A DNA stretch of 44,707 nt from Rhodospirillaceae bacterium (GTDB lineage Bacteria > Pseudomonadota > Alphaproteobacteria > Rhodospirillales > Rhodospirillaceae), in assembly GCA_947476925.1 (NCBI GenBank), contig CANJSF010000029.1, positions 1 to 44,707 of the forward strand. Reading direction: 5' to 3'. The translations under genes and the position numbers were made by a program. The notes under the pieces are model-generated. The model saw only the letters and a list, made by a program, of their open reading frames with translations, searched no databases and had not been told where the DNA came from. Of the stretch, positions 39,634-44,707 are shown piece by piece (the first letter of the stretch is position 1; each line of letters begins with the position of its first letter).

Positions 39634-41279
39634 GCCGCCACCACCTGATTACGGCCGCTGTGCTTGGCCTTATACAACGCCTCGTCGGCGGCTTGGGTGA
39701 CATCCAGGGCAGTTCGAAATTGCGGATAGGTGGCAACACCACAACTAAACGTCACTTTGAACGTTCCCCCATCGGCTTGATGCTCAGCGGCGTTTGAGGC
39801 TTCACGCAAGCCATTCATAACGGCGCAAGCAGTCGCAGCATCGGTATTGGGCATGACGATTGCGAATTCTTCGCCGCCATAACGGCCCACATAGTCGACC
39901 CGTCGCAAGCGATTACGCAGCAAGTGTGTAACACGAATAAGCACTTGGTCGCCGACCACGTGGCCATAGGTATCGTTGACCTTCTTGAAGTGATCAATAT
40001 CCACCATAACAAAGGCGACCGGCGCACCACTGCGCGCCGCCACGCTGATTTCACGTTCAAGGTCGCGAAGAATGTTGGTGTGATTGAGCAAGCCTGTCAG
40101 GCTATCTCGATCGGTAAGTTTTTTGAGATCGCGGTAACGATTGGCCCGGCTCATCACCGCCGACACGAGCTGTGAGGGCTTCAGCGGCTTGACCAGAAAA
40201 TCATCACCGCCCAAATGCCTGGCCTGCAACTGCAGCTCAATACGCGATTCAGTGGACAAAAACAAAATCGGCACCGTCGTATAAGCCGGGAACTGGCGCA
40301 CGATTTGTGCCAGCTCAAGGCCCGTTGAGCCCGACATATACACGTCCATCAAAATCAAATCAGGATCGAAGCCTGAGATTGCATCGAGCAGTTTCGAAGG
40401 CTCGCTGACAATGCGGGTTTCCATGCCTGCGTGTTCCAGTGACATCTGGTAGAACATCGCAAGGCTTTTTTCGTCTTCGGCAATCAACACGCGGTACGAC
40501 CGTTGAGTTTGCTCCTCCTCAACGGCGCTCAGCAGCGTAATGACATCAGGTATGTCGTAGGGCTTAGCCACAAACATCGCCGCGCCCAGCCGTACCGCCT
40601 TCAAGCGATCGGCAAATCCGCTTTGCACCGAGGCCACCATCAGCGGTAATTTTGAGACAACAGGGCCTTGCCGCACAGCGGTGAGATAATCATCTGTTGC
40701 AGAAATATCGGCAAAGAGAACGGCCGGAGCGCCTTGCAGAATCACAGGCGGAATATCAGCGCGCGACGCCACGATGTCGCACCCATAGCCGAACTTAATG
40801 ATGGCATCCCGCAGGGCTTGATTTTCGCTGTCACTATCAGGACCGGCAATCAACACCCGAAGGCCCACGCGGTCAGTCGTTGGCAACGCCCCGCCAGCTT
40901 TCAAGTCATCAAGCGTGATCGGCTCGCGCGCCGAAAGCGATGACTTCTCTAGGTCTTGGACGAGCAATTCGATTTGAGCAATTTCTTCAGCCGTCAAAGG
41001 TTGGCGGTGCTCCAAGAGCACGCGAAACAACCCATCTAATGGTGCGGCAGCCGTGCTGACGGCCGGAAAGCCAAAACTCTTTCCTGAGCCGGCAAGACTG
41101 TGAACAATATCGTGAATTTGTGTCAGCGCCGCGCGCGCTTGTTCGTACGACGCAGACTGCGGTACCGGCGCCCACAGCTTTCGCACTTCATGAACACGAT
41201 GGCCCAGCACATCGGCAAACTCGTTGCCGAGTGCAGCTAGGCGGGCCAGAATAACATCTGATGATGTTCGCTCGGTCAT
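39630..41279 (-). CDS. HPt-REC-REC-GGDEF diguanylate cyclase
   Basis: 549 residues. An N-terminal HPt domain (about 10-120) has H60 in V-H-S-L-A-G-S-G-K-S-F-G-F. A first REC-like domain (about 138-258) has Asp in L-F-A-D-I-S but is divergent. A second REC (about 264-385) has the phospho-acceptor Asp in L-I-L-M-D-V-Y-M and Lys in L-V-K-P-L. The GGDEF domain (about 390-549) has the active-site R-Y-G-G-E-E-F and an inhibitory R-x-x-D (R-R-V-D) five residues before it. It should make cyclic-di-GMP when phosphorylated. The layout recalls PleD (REC-REC-GGDEF) with an added HPt. No sensor kinase is in the window. Confidence 0.94.
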   Translation of the reverse strand: MTERTSSDVILARLAALGNEFADVLGHRVHEVRKLWAPVPQSASYEQARAALTQIHDIVHSLAGSGKSFGFPAVSTAAAPLDGLFRVLLEHRQPLTAEEIAQIELLVQDLEKSSLSAREPITLDDLKAGGALPTTDRVGLRVLIAGPDSDSENQALRDAIIKFGYGCDIVASRADIPPVILQGAPAVLFADISATDDYLTAVRQGPVVSKLPLMVASVQSGFADRLKAVRLGAAMFVAKPYDIPDVITLLSAVEEEQTQRSYRVLIAEDEKSLAMFYQMSLEHAGMETRIVSEPSKLLDAISGFDPDLILMDVYMSGSTGLELAQIVRQFPAYTTVPILFLSTESRIELQLQARHLGGDDFLVKPLKPSQLVSAVMSRANRYRDLKKLTDRDSLTGLLNHTNILRDLEREISVAARSGAPVAFVMVDIDHFKKVNDTYGHVVGDQVLIRVTHLLRNRLRRVDYVGRYGGEEFAIVMPNTDAATACAVMNGLREASNAAEHQADGGTFKVTFSCGVATYPQFRTALDVTQAADEALYKAKHSGRNQVVAA

Positions 41280-41438
41280 GCGAGTGGTTCGCCGGATTGC
41301 CTTGAAAGTTTGGTTCTTTCAGATGGCCCACACTGAGGTGCGACGGCCTGTGCGTCAACGGCAATGCGTCAGCCTACCCCTGTCAGGCAAGCGCTCCCCG
41401 ACCGAAGGCGCGGGCTTGTCTATCGCGATGAGACTTGC

Positions 41439-43559
41439 CTAGAAAGTCCCACGCAACCGGACGCCCCAGAAATGCGTTGGCTTTTCAATGCGATATTCTT
41501 GGCTGAGGACTTGGCCGGACGCCTGGCTGATCGAATACAAAGTACGGTCGCGCGTATTGCTGATTTGCAACGCGTTGCCGTTAAACAGACGCAAGACCAA
41601 CCCGCGACCAAGCTGTTTCTCGACGAACAATCGCACGTCGCCGCCCGTCGTGCGTCGATCAAACCGGGCGAAGTCACTTTGGACGAAGGGGCCAAAATGG
41701 GCGTATTCCGCACCAAAAGACAGGCCAATCGATTGTACGTCTTGGCGGTAGTTGAACGTGGCTTCGTATTTCGGCTGCAACGCAAAGCGCCGGTCTTTGC
41801 CGCTAAACGGATCGCGCACCTTAGATTTCTGCAACAGATAAGTGCCGCCAATGACTCCGTCGAACAATCCAAGCTTGATGAGCTTCAAACTGCTTTCAAG
41901 CCGCACGCCATAGTTCTGACCGCTGCCTAAGTTTCCCGGGCCGGAGAATGTCGGGCCCAACGGCACCCGGTCATTGACATCGCTCACCCGTTTATAAAAA
42001 CCTTTGGCCTGGAAAAGGCCGGCATCGTTGGCTAATCGATACTCGGTGCCGAGTTCGAACACCCACGCTTTCTCAGGCACCAAATTCGGGTTGCCTGCCA
42101 CAAGTTCATTATCCTCGCGGATAAAGCTGGCGCCAAAATCTTCGAACGTCAACTGCCCGACATCGCGCTTGAACGAAAAGAATATTCGATCGCGTTCGGC
42201 GAGGTTGTACCAAATATTGAAGGACGGTTTGACAAACTTAAATGTGCGGTGTGCGGTAACGTCTTTGCCATTTTGATCAAGCCACGAAAACTCGGCTGCA
42301 AGCCCAGGCTCAATCTCAAGCGCTGTGAACGGTTTCCAACTGTAAGTCGAGAAAACTTCAATGCGATCTTCGCTGATTTTCGTTTTGCTGTTAAACACCG
42401 GCACGTTAACGCGAACGCCATTGGCCAGACTAAAAAAGTCGAGGTTTTTGTCTAGTTTTGTCTTGGCACCTTCTACGCCGTACTCAAGTTTTTGATTGTT
42501 CGTGATATCGGTCTGGATTGTGCCTCGAAGTATTTTTTCATCGCGCTTTTCGTTGCGTGAATCCCCGCCCGTTTGGGTTGGGGCAAAATTGAAGATCGAA
42601 AAAACCTCGCTCGCGCGGACAATGTTGTTTCGGTTAACCACCGCAAGACCCAAAAATTTTGAGCTGGACCCGAACGGCTTGACATAATCGCTCGTCAGTT
42701 CAAATTTTGCGTCGTGCCCTTTGATGCGCGATTCCGTTGCGCTTAAGTTTGTCTCGCCCAGCGAGGTGACGCTAAACAAACGCGAGGTATCCTTATCGGC
42801 CTGCGGGTAATAAAGGTCGAAAAGGCTAACTTGGAGACTCTCACCACCCGGGAAGGAATACGCCACACGCGCCCGACCGGTGTATTCTTGGCGGTCACGG
42901 TCGCGCGTTTCCGCGAGCCGCCCGGTGATTTGGCCGGCTGGTGAAACAATTTTGTCTGTCACATCAAGAGGCTGCAAGCGTGCGCGCGTCTCAAGGCCCA
43001 TCGTTGTACTCCAGGGCCCCGCTTCAACGCTGTAAGACACCTGGCCGCTGGGATGAACCTGCCCATCACTTAACTTGATAAAGCCTGCGACAAATGTGCC
43101 CGAGCCCGACGCTTTGTCGGTGCGAAGAATAATGTTCACGACGCGCCCGCCGACCGAGGCATTGATTTCTTTGACGTTGCCGCTGATCACTTCAACGCGC
43201 AAAACTTGTGTGGCTGGGATGCGCTCTAGAAAATCTGAGACGTTGTTATTTTTGCCGGTGTTGCGCTTGCCGTTGATCAGAACTTGATCAGTTTCAGAAC
43301 GAAGGCCGCGCTTAGCTTCGGTGGGTTGCACACCTGAAGGAAACAGACCTGACAAACCTGGAATGCGCTCCAACATATCTCGCGCCGTAACAACGGCGTA
43401 AGCGCTGAAAAATTTTTCGTCATAGACCGTGACGCCGGACGTGTTTTCGGTACTCGCGACGGGTGTGGGAACGGGACCGGACCCGACTTGGCCCAATGCT
43501 GGGCTTGCAAGGATGGCCGAAACCATCCCCACCGCTGCTCCTCGACGCAGAAAACCCAT
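41439..43559 (-). CDS. TonB-dependent receptor (plug plus barrel)
   Basis: 706 residues from ATG 43559, chosen because AGGGG sits 4 nt upstream and a Sec signal follows (ending A-L-G-Q). An upstream frame to 43619 is open but less plausible. The plug contains A-Y-A-V-V-T-A-R-D-M-L-E-R-I-P-G, Q-V-L-I-N-G-K-R and V-L-R-V-E-V-I-S-G-N; A-S-V-G-G-R-V-V-N-I-I follows. The barrel ends in L-R-G-T-F with a terminal aromatic. It is a different subtype from the receptor at 4677; the short plug motif resembles receptors for carbohydrates or oligomers. Substrate unknown. It is followed by a 159-base gap and the GGDEF gene on the same strand. Confidence 0.92.
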   Translation of the reverse strand: MGFLRRGAAVGMVSAILASPALGQVGSGPVPTPVASTENTSGVTVYDEKFFSAYAVVTARDMLERIPGLSGLFPSGVQPTEAKRGLRSETDQVLINGKRNTGKNNNVSDFLERIPATQVLRVEVISGNVKEINASVGGRVVNIILRTDKASGSGTFVAGFIKLSDGQVHPSGQVSYSVEAGPWSTTMGLETRARLQPLDVTDKIVSPAGQITGRLAETRDRDRQEYTGRARVAYSFPGGESLQVSLFDLYYPQADKDTSRLFSVTSLGETNLSATESRIKGHDAKFELTSDYVKPFGSSSKFLGLAVVNRNNIVRASEVFSIFNFAPTQTGGDSRNEKRDEKILRGTIQTDITNNQKLEYGVEGAKTKLDKNLDFFSLANGVRVNVPVFNSKTKISEDRIEVFSTYSWKPFTALEIEPGLAAEFSWLDQNGKDVTAHRTFKFVKPSFNIWYNLAERDRIFFSFKRDVGQLTFEDFGASFIREDNELVAGNPNLVPEKAWVFELGTEYRLANDAGLFQAKGFYKRVSDVNDRVPLGPTFSGPGNLGSGQNYGVRLESSLKLIKLGLFDGVIGGTYLLQKSKVRDPFSGKDRRFALQPKYEATFNYRQDVQSIGLSFGAEYAHFGPFVQSDFARFDRRTTGGDVRLFVEKQLGRGLVLRLFNGNALQISNTRDRTLYSISQASGQVLSQEYRIEKPTHFWGVRLRGTF

Positions 43560-43674
43560 AAAACCCCTAGCCCCAGAAATCCGCGCCGACCCCAGCACGA
43601 TAACGAGAAAGGCGCACATTAGTGGGGGTTTAGGGGAATGCCACTAAAAAGTCAGCACGCCGGGCCGTCAATCG

Positions 43675-44013
43675 TCACAAAATTGTCAAAACATTCTCGG
43701 GTGGTCGGCCCACGGCGGCTTTTGTGCCGTTCAGCACAATCGGCCGTTCAATGATGATCGGGTTCTTGACCATGGCTGCGATAAGCTCGTCCTCGGGCAT
43801 GGCCACGTCGACGCCGAACTCCGCTGCCTCTTTCTTTCGCACAAGGGCCGCAGCCTTGAGCCCCAAGGTCGCCAATATACCTTTTAATACCGAAGCACTG
43901 GGCGGCGCGGTCAAGTACTCAATCACGTTGGGTTTCAGCCCTCGCGCTTCCAACAAGGCCAGAGTCTCGCGCGACTTACCGCAGCGCGGGTTGTGATAGA
44001 TCGTCAGGCTCAT
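43675..44013 (-). CDS. arsC: ArsC-family (glutaredoxin-dependent) arsenate reductase-like protein
   Basis: 112 residues. N-P-R-C-G-K-S-R (8-15) carries the nucleophile Cys11 of ArsC. E-R-P-I-V, then G-R-P-P-E-N-V, are the arsenate-binding Arg elements. It reduces arsenate to arsenite using glutathione/glutaredoxin. YffB-like relatives of the same length may do other thiol chemistry. No arsR, arsB or acr3 is nearby, so an arsenic role is not confirmed by context. Its start overlaps the stop of the upstream metallo-beta-lactamase-fold gene (ATGA), showing one transcript. Confidence 0.87.
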   Translation of the reverse strand: MSLTIYHNPRCGKSRETLALLEARGLKPNVIEYLTAPPSASVLKGILATLGLKAAALVRKKEAAEFGVDVAMPEDELIAAMVKNPIIIERPIVLNGTKAAVGRPPENVLTIL

Positions 44014-44707
44014 TTTTTCTTTTCAAAGCGAGCGATGTCCTCGTAGGCGCGCGTGGCAAACACCTTGCCCTGGTCAGGGCGCGGCGCGTAGACGGCATCA
44101 TAATCGGCAGTTGGGTTAGATGCGACAAATTGAGCAAGAGTCTTGCCCGAACGAATGGCTGCCGTCGTGCGCTTTTCCATCACCTCCAGCATCGCAATGC
44201 TGGCTTTCAGCTCGTCGGGGTTGGACAACGACCCGTGCCCGGGAATCACCTGCGTTTCGGCATTGGTCAACGCCAAAATTGCTTTGCGTGCTTTGATCAT
44301 GCCACGCAACGTGCCGCCGTTGGCGGTATCCACAAACGGATATGTCGCACGCGTATAAACATCGCCCGTGTGAATGATATTGGCTTCTTTGAACACAATC
44401 ATAGCGTCGGTGTCGGTGTGAGCGTCGGGCAAGTGAATCATTCGGGTGGTCATGCCGTTGACGCGCAGCGTGCTGTTATCGCTGTACGTCAGCACCGGAA
44501 GTGCGACTGCTGGCGATGGATCGAACTTCATATCCATGGCGGGCATTACTTGCGAAGTCGACATGCGCTTGAAGGTGTTCTCTTGGGCAACAATTTGAAT
44601 GCCGGCCTTGCCAAATCCTTCGTTGCCGCCGGTATGATCGAAATGCCAATGCGTATTCAGCACATACTTAATGGGTTGAGGCGTAATGGCTTTCACGGCC
44701 GCAGTTA
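44010..44707 (-). CDS. metallo-beta-lactamase-fold hydrolase (5' end beyond window)
   Basis: The frame is open to the right edge; the GTG at 44694 is internal, because the sequence before the zinc motif is too short for a full domain. H-W-H-F-D-H is the H-x-H-x-D-H zinc motif, H-L-P-D-A-H-T-D provides a further His, H-T-G-D-V the bridging Asp and P-G-H-G the last His. This matches the cyclase/SoxH-like exported branch of the superfamily, which includes beta-lactamase-like and thioesterase/lactonase enzymes. About 232 residues are visible. Coupled to arsC by a 4-base overlap. Confidence 0.88.
   Translation of the reverse strand, partial: TAAVKAITPQPIKYVLNTHWHFDHTGGNEGFGKAGIQIVAQENTFKRMSTSQVMPAMDMKFDPSPAVALPVLTYSDNSTLRVNGMTTRMIHLPDAHTDTDAMIVFKEANIIHTGDVYTRATYPFVDTANGGTLRGMIKARKAILALTNAETQVIPGHGSLSNPDELKASIAMLEVMEKRTTAAIRSGKTLAQFVASNPTADYDAVYAPRPDQGKVFATRAYEDIARFEKKK

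Overview
The window looks like chromosomal DNA of a free-living, moderately GC-rich Gram-negative bacterium. It is most likely an alphaproteobacterium with a broad appetite for organic compounds. Supporting signs are two TonB-dependent receptors, many Sec and Tat export signals, a lipobox lipoprotein, a TIGR02444 protein, a DUF4197 protein, and sigma-54/IHF-type control. Genus is not determined. I saw no rRNA, tRNA, CRISPR array, insertion sequence or prophage; coding density is high and no gene-free stretch exceeds about 300 bases.

Layout. (A) 1-1347, minus: a PepSY-type membrane protein cut by the left edge, and a small multi-pass membrane protein. (B) 1426-7200, plus: Tat-exported amine oxidase, lipoprotein, exported alpha/beta hydrolase and a TonB-dependent receptor closed by a strong terminator. 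(C) 7254-13571, plus: membrane-anchored hydrolase with an exported NTF2-like partner, a Tat-signal Acg-type nitroreductase, three tandem SDR oxidoreductases that each carry a Tat-like leader, and a PlsC acyltransferase. (D) 13568-16347, minus: UbiX-type flavin prenyltransferase, TIGR02444 protein and a secreted tannase/feruloyl-esterase, tightly packed. (E) 16479-25133, plus: an operon divergent from D encoding a UbiD-type decarboxylase, a 68-residue zinc-ribbon protein, SDR, aldehyde dehydrogenase, a PqqC/TenA-fold protein with diiron-oxidase-like ligands, a second SDR and a GntR/UTRA regulator, followed by dienelactone hydrolase and two GSTs. (F) 25139-34561: PPOX flavoprotein, a small envelope protein, a minus-strand set (flavin reductase, FAD monooxygenase, maleate-isomerase-like protein, PuuE-like deacetylase-fold hydrolase, aldehyde dehydrogenase), a divergent IclR regulator and a tandem alpha/beta-hydrolase fusion. 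(G) 34686-44707: DUF4197 protein, amino-acid permease, a small orphan gene with IHF and sigma-54 sites and its own terminator, two NAD(P)-binding proteins, an HPt-REC-REC-GGDEF protein, a second TonB-dependent receptor, an ArsC-like protein and a partial metallo-beta-lactamase-fold protein.

How it may fit together (inference). D and E share one control region. They read as a pathway in which a periplasmic esterase frees an aromatic acid, UbiX supplies prenylated FMN, and UbiD decarboxylates the acid or a later intermediate. The diiron-like protein, SDRs, aldehyde dehydrogenase and dienelactone hydrolase then process the product. F looks like a second ring-opening module: flavin hydroxylation, amide/imide-type hydrolysis, isomerisation and aldehyde oxidation under IclR control. 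The least described elements are the UbiD/zinc-ribbon/diiron-like operon, the exported SDR trio, the sigma-54 orphan gene, and several enzyme-fold proteins that lack the usual catalytic residue.
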